In this document: piece by piece, positions 6,508 through 14,339 of the stretch
How positions within the stretch are numbered: the stretch's first letter is position 1
Layout: each line of letters opens with the position of its first letter
Origin: Bacteroidales bacterium
GTDB lineage: Bacteria; Bacteroidota; Bacteroidia; Bacteroidales; P3
NCBI GenBank assembly: GCA_017507285.1
Contig: JAFWBF010000045.1
Location: 1 to 14,552 of the forward strand
DNA length: 14,552 bases
Direction of reading: 5' to 3'
The notes under the pieces: model-generated
The model's input: the letters and a program-made list of their open reading frames with translations, nothing else
Told to the model about the DNA's origin: nothing
Database searches by the model: none
Program-made: the position numbers and the translations under genes

Positions 6508-7782
6508 CTAGTTTATTTTGTCGAATCCCAATATTGGTCTCAACACTTCGGGTACTATTATTCCATCGGGAGTTTGATAGTTTTCTAGTATCGATGCTAC
6601 TATTCGGGGCAATGCCAATGCACTGCCGTTGAGGGTGTGTACTAGCTGGGTTTTGCCATCTTTATCCTTAAATCTACACTTCATACGGTTGGCTTGGAAT
6701 GTTTCGAAGTTTGACACCGAACTTACTTCCAACCATTTTTTCTGAGCAGCACTATACACCTCAAAGTCATAAGTCATTGCCGAAGTAAAGCTGATGTCGC
6801 CACCACATAACTTAACTATACGGAACGGCAGTCCCAGATTGGTTAGCAAGCCGGCTACATAATCTTTCATAGTTTCTAGTTGGGCATACGAGCGTTCGGG
6901 GTGTTCTATCACCACAATCTCCACCTTGTCAAATTGATGTAGACGGTTAAGACCTCTTACATCTTTGCCATAGCTACCGGCTTCGCGTCGGAAACATGCC
7001 GAGTAGGCTACATGCTTGATAGGGAATTGGCTTTCTTGCACTATCACATTGCGATATATGTTGGTAACAGGCACTTCGGCAGTGGGTATCATGTAGTAGT
7101 CGTCGGCCGGCATATAGTACATCTGGCCTTCCTTGTCGGGCAGCTGACCTGTACCCAACCCCGAGGCTTCGTTGATCATCAACGGTGGCTGTATTTCCAA
7201 AAAGCCTTCGGCGACAGCACTATTCAAAAAGAATGTTATAAGCGCACGTTGCAGTGCTGCTCCCTTACCTTTATACACAGGGAAACCGGCACCTGTTATC
7301 TTATTGCCCAATTCAAAATCTATAATATCATATTTCGCACACAATTCCCAATGGGGTACAGCACCTTCGTGCAATGTGGGAATCTCACCAAAGTTGGCTA
7401 TTATTTCGTTGTCATCGGCGGTTTTTCCCTTTGGTACCGATAGATGAGGGGTATTGGGCAACGATATTAGTTTGGCGTTAAGCTCTTGCTCGGCGGCCGC
7501 AAGTTTCTCATCAAGTTCTTTTTCGGTTGCTTTCAGTTCCGATGTGCGTTGCTTTTTCGCATTGGCCTCTTCGGTCTTTCCTTCTTTAAAAAGCTTACCT
7601 ATTTCCTTGGCTATAGCATTAGCTTCGGCCTTTACAGTATCGGCTTTGTGTTGCAACTCACGACGAACATTATCCAACGAAAGTATTTCTTCAACACGAA
7701 TTTCGGCATCATAAACGTTTTTTATAAGCAAACGTTCTATGGCCTCACGTGTATTTTCTCTCAAATATTGTAACTGTAACAT
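6508..7782 (-). CDS. serS: Seryl-tRNA synthetase
   Basis: The 424-residue protein is a full-length class II seryl-tRNA synthetase, which charges tRNA-Ser (and tRNA-Sec) with serine in the cytoplasm. Residues about 25-110 form the long antiparallel coiled-coil arm that grips the tRNA long variable arm (ELQHKADTVKAEANAIAKEI and on). The catalytic domain follows: the serine-binding IPTAEVPVTN loop, motif 2 with F264-R265-R266-E267 in YSACFRREAGSYGKDVRGLN, and motif 3 LNGSALALPRIVASILENYQ (N385 onward), which binds ATP. The usual motif-3 G-R appears here as LALPR, a normal variant. The N-terminus is MLQLQYLRENTREAIERLL. It is a single gene, divergent from the nagZ-like gene with 144 bases between the starts, with TAnnTTTG boxes upstream and a strong terminator downstream. 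Confidence 0.98.
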   Translation of the reverse strand: MLQLQYLRENTREAIERLLIKNVYDAEIRVEEILSLDNVRRELQHKADTVKAEANAIAKEIGKLFKEGKTEEANAKKQRTSELKATEKELDEKLAAAEQELNAKLISLPNTPHLSVPKGKTADDNEIIANFGEIPTLHEGAVPHWELCAKYDIIDFELGNKITGAGFPVYKGKGAALQRALITFFLNSAVAEGFLEIQPPLMINEASGLGTGQLPDKEGQMYYMPADDYYMIPTAEVPVTNIYRNVIVQESQFPIKHVAYSACFRREAGSYGKDVRGLNRLHQFDKVEIVVIEHPERSYAQLETMKDYVAGLLTNLGLPFRIVKLCGGDISFTSAMTYDFEVYSAAQKKWLEVSSVSNFETFQANRMKCRFKDKDGKTQLVHTLNGSALALPRIVASILENYQTPDGIIVPEVLRPILGFDKIN

Positions 7783-7831
7783 ATTATATCTTAAAGTTTT
7801 ATTTCAATTGATAGTATTATCTACGACACTA

Positions 7832-7847
7832 CAAAAATACAAAAATA
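7832..7847 (-). promoter_or_regulatory. Probable serS promoter: two adjacent TATTTTTG boxes
   Basis: Read on the minus strand, TATTTTTG occurs twice in tandem (7847-7840 and 7839-7832), and both fit TAnnTTTG. They lie 50-65 bases upstream of the serS ATG. No matching -33 TTTG is seen at the usual distance for either one, so which is used is unclear. Confidence 0.45.
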
Positions 7848-7902
7848 TTCGATAACTTGCATATTTATATTGTATACTGCAGAATATTTTGGAAAAAAAG
7901 AG

Positions 7903-7910
7903 TAATTTTG
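7903..7910 (+). promoter_or_regulatory. Promoter -7 box of the nagZ-like gene
   Basis: TAATTTTG fits TAnnTTTG and ends 16 bases before the ATG at 7927, so the leader would be very short. A TTTG at 7888-7891 is too close to be a standard -33 element. It lies back to back with the serS boxes in the 144-base divergent gap. Confidence 0.5.
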
Positions 7911-7926
7911 CAGTTTATAAATTACA

Positions 7927-9057
7927 ATGAAAATGATAAGAAAGAGAAGATTTATACTGATAATTATGAGTTTACTGCTGAGTGGCAACGCTTGCAATGC
8001 TCAGTATTATTCGCCCGAGGATGTGGAACTACGCAAAGAGATAGGCCAAATGCTAATGATAGGATTCAGAGGCACCGAAGTTACCACAGGCAACACCATT
8101 TGCCGCGATATTAGCGAATACAATATAGGAGGAGTAATACTATTTGAATATGATGCACCTTCACAAAGCCGACCACGAAACATAACCAACCTATTGCAAG
8201 GCCAAAAGCTATGCCGCGGATTACAAAAGTTGGCCAATGGCAACCTATTGATAGCCATAGATCAAGAAGGCGGTAAAGTAAACCGTCTGAAAAGCAAATA
8301 TGGTTTCCCCGAGTTCGTTTCGGCCAAGACTATGGGAATAGAAAACAACTCGCCATACACAAGAGAATGTGCCAACCTAACTGCCAAAACTTTGAAATCG
8401 ATAGGTATAAACCTAAACTTTGCACCTTGTGTGGATCTTGATGTAAACCCCAACTGCCCTGTGATAGGCAAATTGGGACGTAGCTTCTCGGCCAACCCTA
8501 TGATAGTAATAAAACATGCCCGATTGTGGATAGAGGAGCATAACAAGCTGAAGGTTATATCATCACTAAAACACTTTCCCGGCCATGGCAGCTCGCAAAC
8601 AGACACCCACCTGGGAATTGCCGACGTAAGCAACTCTTGGACCGAAACCGAACTTATCCCCTATCAAGCTCTTATAGACAGCCAAATGGTGGATATGATA
8701 ATGACATCACATGTGTTTAACGCCCAACTGGATTCGGTGTACCCCGCCACACTGTCGAAAAAAATACTTACCGACCTGCTGCGCAACAAAATGGGTTACA
8801 ACGGTGTTATAGTTACCGACGATTTGGCTATGGGCGCCATGACCAAGCACTACTCTTTGGAAGATATGCTTGAGCTGGCCATACTTGCCGGTGCCGACAT
8901 ACTTTGCCTTTCCAACAACGGAACCACATACGACCCCGACATAGCACCCAAGGCCGTACAAATAATATACAACAAGGTGATAGACGGAAAAATATCGCGC
9001 GAAAGAATACACCAATCATACGTGCGTATTCAAAAACTTAAAAACAAAATACAATAG
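7927..9057 (+). CDS. Secreted GH3 beta-N-acetylhexosaminidase (NagZ-like)
   Basis: The 376-residue protein is a single-domain glycoside hydrolase family 3 enzyme of the NagZ type. These enzymes release N-acetylglucosamine from muropeptides or related glycans. Marks are DQEGG at 112-116 (substrate-loop signature), GKLGRSFS, the family motif KHFPGHG at 215-221 followed by Asp226-Thr-His228 (the His/Asp general acid-base pair typical of NagZ), and the catalytic nucleophile Asp298 in VTDDLAMGAM. Unlike E. coli NagZ, which is cytoplasmic, it starts with a basic N-terminus and a hydrophobic core ending NACNA|Q (likely cleavage after residue 25). It should therefore act in the periplasm or outside the cell. 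The cysteine at 23 does not fit a lipobox well. The next gene starts 5 bases after the stop, so the two are almost certainly co-transcribed. Confidence 0.92.
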   Translation: MKMIRKRRFILIIMSLLLSGNACNAQYYSPEDVELRKEIGQMLMIGFRGTEVTTGNTICRDISEYNIGGVILFEYDAPSQSRPRNITNLLQGQKLCRGLQKLANGNLLIAIDQEGGKVNRLKSKYGFPEFVSAKTMGIENNSPYTRECANLTAKTLKSIGINLNFAPCVDLDVNPNCPVIGKLGRSFSANPMIVIKHARLWIEEHNKLKVISSLKHFPGHGSSQTDTHLGIADVSNSWTETELIPYQALIDSQMVDMIMTSHVFNAQLDSVYPATLSKKILTDLLRNKMGYNGVIVTDDLAMGAMTKHYSLEDMLELAILAGADILCLSNNGTTYDPDIAPKAVQIIYNKVIDGKISRERIHQSYVRIQKLKNKIQ

Positions 9058-9062
9058 ACACC

Positions 9063-9950
9063 ATGAAAACTACAAAACTATACGCCCCTCTCCTACTCGC
9101 TGTTCTGTTCACCGCCCCTTCGATGGCACAATACACCGCTGAATACTACGGACTGAAAGGAAAAGTAAAAAAGGTTTCAACCCAAGTGTATACAAACTCC
9201 GATGAATTGCCAATACACAACAACACAATAGAGTTCGACACCATGGGCCGACTAACATACCAGATGGACAATACCATCCATATAGCATATCATTACAGCT
9301 CTACCGCATCATTGCCCGATACCATTACGAGCAACAACAAAACCATTGCGATAGAATACAACCACCTAAACCAAAAAATTGCAGAAACGGAATATATAGA
9401 CAATATGGCAGTAAAAAAAGTGGAAACAACCTACGATACAAGCACCAACACCCAATATCAAACAATAATAGCACTACCCGAAGGCCGTAAAACCAAAGAG
9501 ATAATAAGCATATACGACCAAGACGGATGCAAAATAAAAGAATGTACATACACCTTCGACACTCTATTCAACGAAGATAAAACACTCCAAAAATCAATAT
9601 CGTACATATACGACATGGAGTCGAACCTGCTACAATACATACAATATACCTACAACGACGAGGGTGTGGACACCCGAACCGTGGGCAACTACAACAAACA
9701 CGGCAAACTTAAAAACGAAACATCATATACCGCCGACGATTTCCCGTTCAGAACCACCAAGATTGACTATGACAAGCGTGGCAACATAACGAAGAAAACA
9801 ATAACCTTTGCCGAATACGACGAGGTGATTAAAACCTCATACTCCTACAAATACCAATACGACAAGCAAGGCAATTGGACCTTCATGACATTCATGTATA
9901 ACGGCAAGGAATATACCACCACCCTACGCCAAATATCGTACTACGAATAA
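9063..9950 (+). CDS. Secreted protein with degenerate YD/RHS-like repeats, function unknown
   Basis: The 295-residue product has a clear Sec signal peptide (MKTTKLYAPLLLAVLFTAPS, cleavage after MA at residue 22). The mature chain begins QYTAEYYGLKGKVKKVSTQV. It is then built of short beta-strand pairs around turns of the form (Y/F)D.xG(N/R/K): FDTMGRLTYQM, YDQDGCKIKECTYTFD, YNKHGKLKNETSY, YDKRGNITKKTITF, YDKQGNWTFMTFM. This resembles YD/RHS repeats but is looser and short, with no toxin or core-cage domain. It is rich in Thr, Tyr, Asn and Lys and ends at a normal stop. Its start is 5 bases after the nagZ-like stop, so it is probably translated from the same mRNA and located in the same compartment. 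Proteins of this kind are common and uncharacterised in Bacteroidota. I do not assign a function. Confidence 0.8.
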   Translation: MKTTKLYAPLLLAVLFTAPSMAQYTAEYYGLKGKVKKVSTQVYTNSDELPIHNNTIEFDTMGRLTYQMDNTIHIAYHYSSTASLPDTITSNNKTIAIEYNHLNQKIAETEYIDNMAVKKVETTYDTSTNTQYQTIIALPEGRKTKEIISIYDQDGCKIKECTYTFDTLFNEDKTLQKSISYIYDMESNLLQYIQYTYNDEGVDTRTVGNYNKHGKLKNETSYTADDFPFRTTKIDYDKRGNITKKTITFAEYDEVIKTSYSYKYQYDKQGNWTFMTFMYNGKEYTTTLRQISYYE

Positions 9951-10050
9951 TATAACACATCTATGAAACAATACATAATAGGAAAGGCCGCCACCATGTT
10001 TCCAGCAACATAGTAGCAGTCTTTCTTTTTTTGTGCATGTTTGTCTGCTT

Positions 10051-10488
10051 TTAGCCAATGGCTATCTCTTTGGGTTGTGGTTTCTTTTCCACATGCACCA
10101 CCTTTGGCAAAGCAATCTTCAGCACACCGTTTTCCACCTTGGCAGTAATCTTTTCTTTTTCGACATTCTCCGGCAGTTCAAAGCTACGGAAAAACTGTTG
10201 GGTCGAGAACTCACGGCGAAGGTAGTTTTTCTTTTCGTTCTTATGCTCGGTTTCGGTTTTCTTTTCCATAGATATATTCAAGCAGTTCTCGTCGACCTGA
10301 ACGTTCAAATCCTCTTTGGTCAAGCCCGGCACAGCCATCTCCATATCATATTCGCTGTCGGTTTCTATAACATTGATGGCGGGAGTTGCCGTTACCTTCT
10401 TGTATAGATTCTTCACCCAATCGTCGTTCAAAAAATTATCAATCAATGTAGTGGAAAACATTTCCTGTGGTCGTTTTGCTAATAACAT
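10051..10488 (-). CDS. Small heat-shock protein, Hsp20/alpha-crystallin family
   Basis: The 145-residue protein is an ATP-independent holdase that binds unfolding proteins during heat or other stress. A short N-terminal arm (MLLAKRPQEMFSTTLIDNFL) precedes the alpha-crystallin domain, about residues 36-129. The domain opens TPAINVIETDSEYDMEMAVP and ends in the conserved A-x-x-x-n-G-V-L signature as AKVENGVLKIALPK. The basic C-terminal tail KKPQPKEIAIG contains an I-x-I motif (IAI) of the sort that docks neighbouring dimers into larger oligomers. A ribosome binding site AAAGGAG lies ten bases upstream of the ATG and is inside a 17-bp inverted repeat. The gene is convergent with the YD-repeat gene and downstream of mfd on the same strand, but separated from mfd by a terminator and a promoter box. 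No CIRCE operator is visible. Confidence 0.95.
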   Translation of the reverse strand: MLLAKRPQEMFSTTLIDNFLNDDWVKNLYKKVTATPAINVIETDSEYDMEMAVPGLTKEDLNVQVDENCLNISMEKKTETEHKNEKKNYLRREFSTQQFFRSFELPENVEKEKITAKVENGVLKIALPKVVHVEKKPQPKEIAIG

Positions 10489-10524
10489 AGTACAAATTCT
10501 CCTTTCGTTTGTTTTGTTGGTTTA

Positions 10525-10556
10525 TAAAAAAAATCCGTGCTTCAGTAGCAAAGCAC
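10525..10556 (-). terminator. Terminator of mfd
   Basis: On the minus strand GTGCTT pairs with AAGCAC (6 bp, 8-base loop), followed by GGA and eight T. It starts 32 bases after the mfd stop. The stem is short but the T-run is good. Confidence 0.6.
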
Positions 10557-10563
10557 AAAATTA
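10556..10563 (-). promoter_or_regulatory. Candidate hsp20 promoter -7 box
   Basis: TAATTTTG on the minus strand fits TAnnTTTG and lies 68 bases before the hsp20 ATG, directly against the first base of the mfd terminator stem. No -33 element is apparent, so use of this box is uncertain. If it is used, the leader would start inside the terminator hairpin and include only the RBS-side arm of the 17-bp inverted repeat. Confidence 0.4.
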
Positions 10564-10587
10564 AAACAAACGAAAGGAGTAATAGTT

Positions 10588-13500
10588 TTAGAGTGCCATC
10601 CGTCGCAATACATCCGTTGCCGAGGCAATAGACTTGACCTTCCCAAATACCAGCGACAACTTATCTTTGTTTTCTTTGAGATAACATATCTTTTGATTGT
10701 CCTGCACAAAACGAATCATATTCATAAAAGCCGGCGACTTATAGAAACCGTTATCTTGGTTAGCCACAAAGTAGCATATCATTGTTTCGCGTTTCAGCAC
10801 CAATTTTTCTATTCCCAAATCCTTGGCCATACGTCTCAGTTTTATCGTTTCCACCAGTTCCTTGGTAGGCATAGGCAGTGGTCCGAAGCGGTCGGCAAGG
10901 TTGGCAGTATAGGTATCCAATTGCTCGTCGGTTTCCAAATCATTAAGCTCTTTGTATAGCACCAGGCGTTCGGTTATATTGGTTACATAGTCGTCGGGCA
11001 GTAGCACCTCCAGGTCTGTTTCTATGGTACATTCTTTTACAAAGGTTTTTTCTTTGGCTTTCAGCTCGTCGGCATAAAGGTCTCTAAACTCGGTAGTCTT
11101 CAGCTCGTCTATAGCCTCGTTCAGTATTTTGTGATACATATCATAGCCTATCTCCGATATAAACCCGCTCTGTTCGGCTCCCAATATATTTCCGGCGCCA
11201 CGTATGTCCAGGTCTCTCATAGCTATATTAAAGCCGCTACCTATTGTAGAAAACTCTTCGATGGCTTTGAGTCGTTTTTGAGCTTCGGGAGTAAGGATGT
11301 TGAACGATGGTACAAGGAGGTAGCAGTAAGACTTTTTGTTGCTGCGTCCCACCCTTCCCCTCAGCTGATGAAGCGCCGAAAGGCCAAAGTTTTGAGCATT
11401 GTTTATTATTATTGTATTGGCGTTGGGTATATCCAATCCGTTTTCTACTATGGCGGTTGATACCAGCACATCGGTATCGCCGTTTACAAAGTCAAGGAGC
11501 ACCTCTTCCAGCTTGGTGCCCTCCATCTGCCCATGCCCTAGACCTACACGGGCGTCGGGTACCAGCCGCTTTACCATTCCGGCCATCTCCATAAGGTTCT
11601 CCACCCTATTGCTCACAAAAAAGACCTGTCCACCGCGCGACATTTCGTGCATTACGGCATCGCGTACGGCCTCTTCCGAAAAGAGTTGCAGCTCGGTGTG
11701 TACCGGCTGGCGGTTGGTGGGCGCTGTGTTTATTACCGATAGGTCTCTGGCACCCATAAGCGAGAACTGCAAGGTTCGGGGTATGGGAGTAGCCGTAAGC
11801 GTAAGGCTGTCCACATTCACCTTCATTTGGCGGAGCTTTTCTTTTACACTTACACCAAACTTCTGCTCCTCGTCTATAATAAGCAGTCCCAAATCCTTAA
11901 ACTTAACTTTCGAGTTTGTTATGGCATGGGTGCCTATAAGTATATCTATCTTACCCTTTTCAAGGTCGGCGTATATTTGGTTCTTTTCCTTGGTGGTTCT
12001 AAAGCGGTTTATGTATGCGATATTGCATGGCAGTCCGCTCAGGCGGTCAACAAAAGTATTGTAGTGTTGGAGAGCCAATATTGTTGTAGGCACCAGTACA
12101 GCCACCTGCTTGCTGTCGGCCACAGCTTTAAAAGCTGCCCGTATGGCCACCTCTGTTTTTCCAAAACCCACATCGCCACATATCAGCCTATCCATCGGCA
12201 CCTCCGATTCCATATCGGCTTTTACATCGCGCGTGGCTTTGTATTGGTCCGGTGTATCTTCGTATATAAACGACGACTCCAGCTCTGTTTGCAAATACGA
12301 ATCGGCCGAAAAGGCAAAGCCCTTCGATGCCTTACGTTCGGCATAGAGCTTTATAAGGTCTTTGGCAATATCTTTTACACGCTGTTTGGTTTTCTGTTTC
12401 AGCACCTGCCACGACGATGAGCCCAAGCGGTTGAGCGTAGGGGCGTTTCCCTCCTTGCCCACATAGCGGCTTATCTTGTGGAGGCTGTGGATACTTATGT
12501 ATAGCACATCATTATCCTTATACATCAGTCGGATGGCCTCCTGCTGCTTACCGTTGTTGTCCACCTTTTCCAAACCTGCAAAACGCCCCACCCCATAGTC
12601 TACATGGGTTACATAGTCGCCGGGTTTCAGCTCAAAGAGCTCTTTGAGCGTAAGGGCTTCGCGAGAATCCGAAAAATCCTTGACCTTATATTTATGGTAG
12701 CGTTCAAATATCTCGTGGTCTGTAAAGCACACCGCCTTGTTGGCATCATCAACAAAGCCGTGTGAGAGCGAAATATTCAAAAACTCTACCATCAGCCCTG
12801 CCGAATCCTTAAACTGGTCAAAAATCTTGTCCAACCGCTTTTGCTGATGAATATTTTCTACACATATATAGGTTTTGTAGCTCCGTTCGGCATAGTCTTT
12901 AAGCTTTTGTATAAGCATCTCAAAGTGCTTGTTAAAAACGGGTTGCACCGTTGTGTCGAAGGGCACTATCTTTGCGTCGTTAAAAAAGAGCGTATTGCCG
13001 TATTCCACTATATGTAGGTCTAGTATGTGTTTCAAAAATTCGTTGGCCGTGGTGTATAGCTCTTCAGGTTTTTGGCGTTCTATGGTGGTATTTATGGTTT
13101 TGTATATCTGTTCGGCTTCTCGGTAGCCATCCTCTATAGTATCGGCAGTAAGCATAAGATTGTCTACCCATATCACATCTTTTTCCGAAAGGTATTCCAC
13201 CAGAGTTACCTTGTTTTCCACCCGACGCACCTCCTTGGTTTCGAGGTTGGGTATGAGGGTGATATTGTCCAGCAGCTGGAGCGATAGCTGCGATACGGTG
13301 TCGAAGGTACGCAGCGACTCCACATTGTCGCCAAAAAGCTCTATACGAAAGGGATGCTCGTTGGCAAACGAATATACATCCACTATACCGCCCCTTACGG
13401 CATATTGCCCCGGCTCTACCACAAAGTCTACCCGTTCAAAGTCGTACTCCATCAGCACATCCATCAGGAAGTCTACACTCAGCTCGTCGCCCACCTTCAG

Positions 13501-13950
13501 CTTGATGGTATTTTGGTTAAGCGTTCGTGCCGACACCACTTTTTCCGACAGCGCCGCCGGATAGGTAACAATAATGGGGCTCTCGCCGCTGCCAAGCCGC
13601 TTTACGACCTCCGACCTTAACAACACATTGGCGTTATCAACCTCTTCGGTCTGATAGGGCTTGCGATAGGTGGTAGGAAAGAGTAGCACCTGCTTTTCGG
13701 CCAACACCTTGTCGGCCTCGCCAAGCAGTGCCTCTATGTCGTTCATAAAATAAAAAGCGGTTTCTTTGTCCGAAGCTATAAAAAGGTTTACCACATCGGT
13801 GCTGCGCATCGAAAACAAAGTTCCCAACACTGCGGGCAATGAGCCCGATAGGCCTTTGAGCCTTGTGCGACTCTTGGGCACCTCTATATCCCGAAACAGC
13901 GCACCTATTCCGGCCTTCTGATTATAAAAATCCAATATCTTTTCCATCAC
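10588..13950 (-). CDS. mfd: Transcription-repair coupling factor Mfd
   Basis: The 1120-residue protein (start GTG at 13950, or ATG at 13947, one codon shorter) is a full-length Mfd. This DNA translocase removes RNA polymerase stalled at lesions and recruits UvrA for nucleotide-excision repair. The N-terminal third is the UvrB-like region. The RNA-polymerase-interacting domain is LKPGDYVTHVDYGVGRFAGL. The RecG-like motor has Walker A GDVGFGKTE (K598), the DEEQ box at 693-696, motif III LTATPIPRTL, and motifs V/VI with VENGLDIPNANTIIINNA and QLRGRVGRS. A C-terminal TRCF domain (around VLLPDDYVTNITERLVLYKE) follows. All key residues are intact. It has its own promoter and terminator, and its base composition is more GC-rich than the efflux operon. 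Neighbouring hsp20 is on the same strand but appears to be separately controlled. Confidence 0.98.
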   Translation of the reverse strand: MMEKILDFYNQKAGIGALFRDIEVPKSRTRLKGLSGSLPAVLGTLFSMRSTDVVNLFIASDKETAFYFMNDIEALLGEADKVLAEKQVLLFPTTYRKPYQTEEVDNANVLLRSEVVKRLGSGESPIIVTYPAALSEKVVSARTLNQNTIKLKVGDELSVDFLMDVLMEYDFERVDFVVEPGQYAVRGGIVDVYSFANEHPFRIELFGDNVESLRTFDTVSQLSLQLLDNITLIPNLETKEVRRVENKVTLVEYLSEKDVIWVDNLMLTADTIEDGYREAEQIYKTINTTIERQKPEELYTTANEFLKHILDLHIVEYGNTLFFNDAKIVPFDTTVQPVFNKHFEMLIQKLKDYAERSYKTYICVENIHQQKRLDKIFDQFKDSAGLMVEFLNISLSHGFVDDANKAVCFTDHEIFERYHKYKVKDFSDSREALTLKELFELKPGDYVTHVDYGVGRFAGLEKVDNNGKQQEAIRLMYKDNDVLYISIHSLHKISRYVGKEGNAPTLNRLGSSSWQVLKQKTKQRVKDIAKDLIKLYAERKASKGFAFSADSYLQTELESSFIYEDTPDQYKATRDVKADMESEVPMDRLICGDVGFGKTEVAIRAAFKAVADSKQVAVLVPTTILALQHYNTFVDRLSGLPCNIAYINRFRTTKEKNQIYADLEKGKIDILIGTHAITNSKVKFKDLGLLIIDEEQKFGVSVKEKLRQMKVNVDSLTLTATPIPRTLQFSLMGARDLSVINTAPTNRQPVHTELQLFSEEAVRDAVMHEMSRGGQVFFVSNRVENLMEMAGMVKRLVPDARVGLGHGQMEGTKLEEVLLDFVNGDTDVLVSTAIVENGLDIPNANTIIINNAQNFGLSALHQLRGRVGRSNKKSYCYLLVPSFNILTPEAQKRLKAIEEFSTIGSGFNIAMRDLDIRGAGNILGAEQSGFISEIGYDMYHKILNEAIDELKTTEFRDLYADELKAKEKTFVKECTIETDLEVLLPDDYVTNITERLVLYKELNDLETDEQLDTYTANLADRFGPLPMPTKELVETIKLRRMAKDLGIEKLVLKRETMICYFVANQDNGFYKSPAFMNMIRFVQDNQKICYLKENKDKLSLVFGKVKSIASATDVLRRMAL

Positions 13951-14029
13951 CTATCATATATTCGATATTTCTTATTACCAAAGGGTTAGCAATACCATCT
14001 TAGATCTTGTACCTTGGCTTTTACCGATG

Positions 14030-14061
14030 CAAATTTACGCTTTTTTATCCAATATGGCAAC
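14030..14061 (-). promoter_or_regulatory. Probable mfd promoter
   Basis: On the minus strand GTTG (14061-14058), a 20-base spacer and TAAATTTG (14037-14030) match the Bacteroidota -33/-7 pattern with one change at -33. The -7 box is 80 bases upstream of the mfd start. Confidence 0.55.
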
Positions 14062-14249
14062 CTGTTTTTGAGCCTCGAGCCATCAGCCCGCCACCGTTCA
14101 CACCATACCCTCTCACTTTTTTACGTGTAAAAAAATAAAAAAGTAAAAAAGAGACCGCAACCGGCTGCCGCACGAGCAGTTGTCTCGTTGTCTTGGCGAA
14201 GCCTCCGTAATTCCGGCACACCCCAAAAAACAGCTATATTTTGCACAGT

Positions 14250-14270
14250 TAATTAGAAAAAATCTAATTA
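14250..14270. promoter_or_regulatory. Inverted repeat upstream of the AbiEi-like gene, possible operator
   Basis: TAATTAGA (14250-14257) and TCTAATTA (14263-14270) form a perfect 8-bp inverted repeat around AAAAA. Direct copies of TGCACA flank it (14242-14247 and 14275-14280). It lies 70-90 bases before the start codon. AbiEi antitoxins are known to repress their own operon by binding inverted repeats, so an operator role is plausible but inferred. Confidence 0.4.
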
Positions 14271-14339
14271 TCTATGCACAATTTTACTGTATTTATTCCG
14301 TTATTTGTTGTACTTGGTATAAATATACATAGATAAAAT

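Larger units (their letters stand above)
10499..10579. repeat. Perfect 17-bp inverted repeat enclosing the mfd terminator and hsp20 promoter box
   Basis: CTCCTTTCGTTTGTTTT at 10499-10515 and AAAACAAACGAAAGGAG at 10563-10579 are exact inverse complements with 47 bases between. On the minus (coding) strand the arm next to hsp20 contains its ribosome binding site AAAGGAG; the other arm lies just after the mfd stop codon. No flanking target-site duplication could be seen. Confidence 0.85.
13951..14339. other. Intergenic region between mfd and the AbiEi-like gene
   Basis: No gene is visible. The region contains the mfd promoter (14030-14061), an A/T palindromic run (14116-14151: CTTTTTTAC, GTGTAAAAAAA, GTAAAAAAG), a segment with distinctly higher GC on both sides of that run (about 14062-14115 and 14152-14222), and then an AT-rich upstream region for the plus-strand gene with an 8-bp inverted repeat at 14250-14270. 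The first bases upstream of mfd (13951-14029) show nothing beyond leader sequence. Confidence 0.6.

Noticed and set aside
9987..9998. Perfect eukaryotic Kozak-like string GCCGCCACCATG
   Set aside because: The reading frame stops after five codons and the setting is bacterial; I regard it as coincidence.
9963..10013. 16-codon frame MKQYIIGKAATMFPAT between the YD-like gene and hsp20
   Set aside because: It is very short, has no ribosome binding site and no recognisable features. It lies between convergent genes.
9951..10050. Bidirectional terminator between the convergent YD-like and hsp20 genes
   Set aside because: Only weak hairpins (ATGTT/AACAT, AGCAG/CTGCT) not adjoining the T-run were found, so I did not call a terminator here.
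10499..10579. CIRCE heat-shock operator for hsp20
   Set aside because: The inverted repeat does not contain the CIRCE arms TTAGCACTC/GAGTGCTAA, and its 47-base spacing is far from the 9 bases of CIRCE.
11399..12064. 221-residue plus-strand reading frame opposite mfd
   Set aside because: It is antisense to the conserved motor domain of mfd, rich in Ser/Thr as expected for a shadow frame, and resembles no family. Other long antisense frames opposite mfd and serS were rejected likewise.
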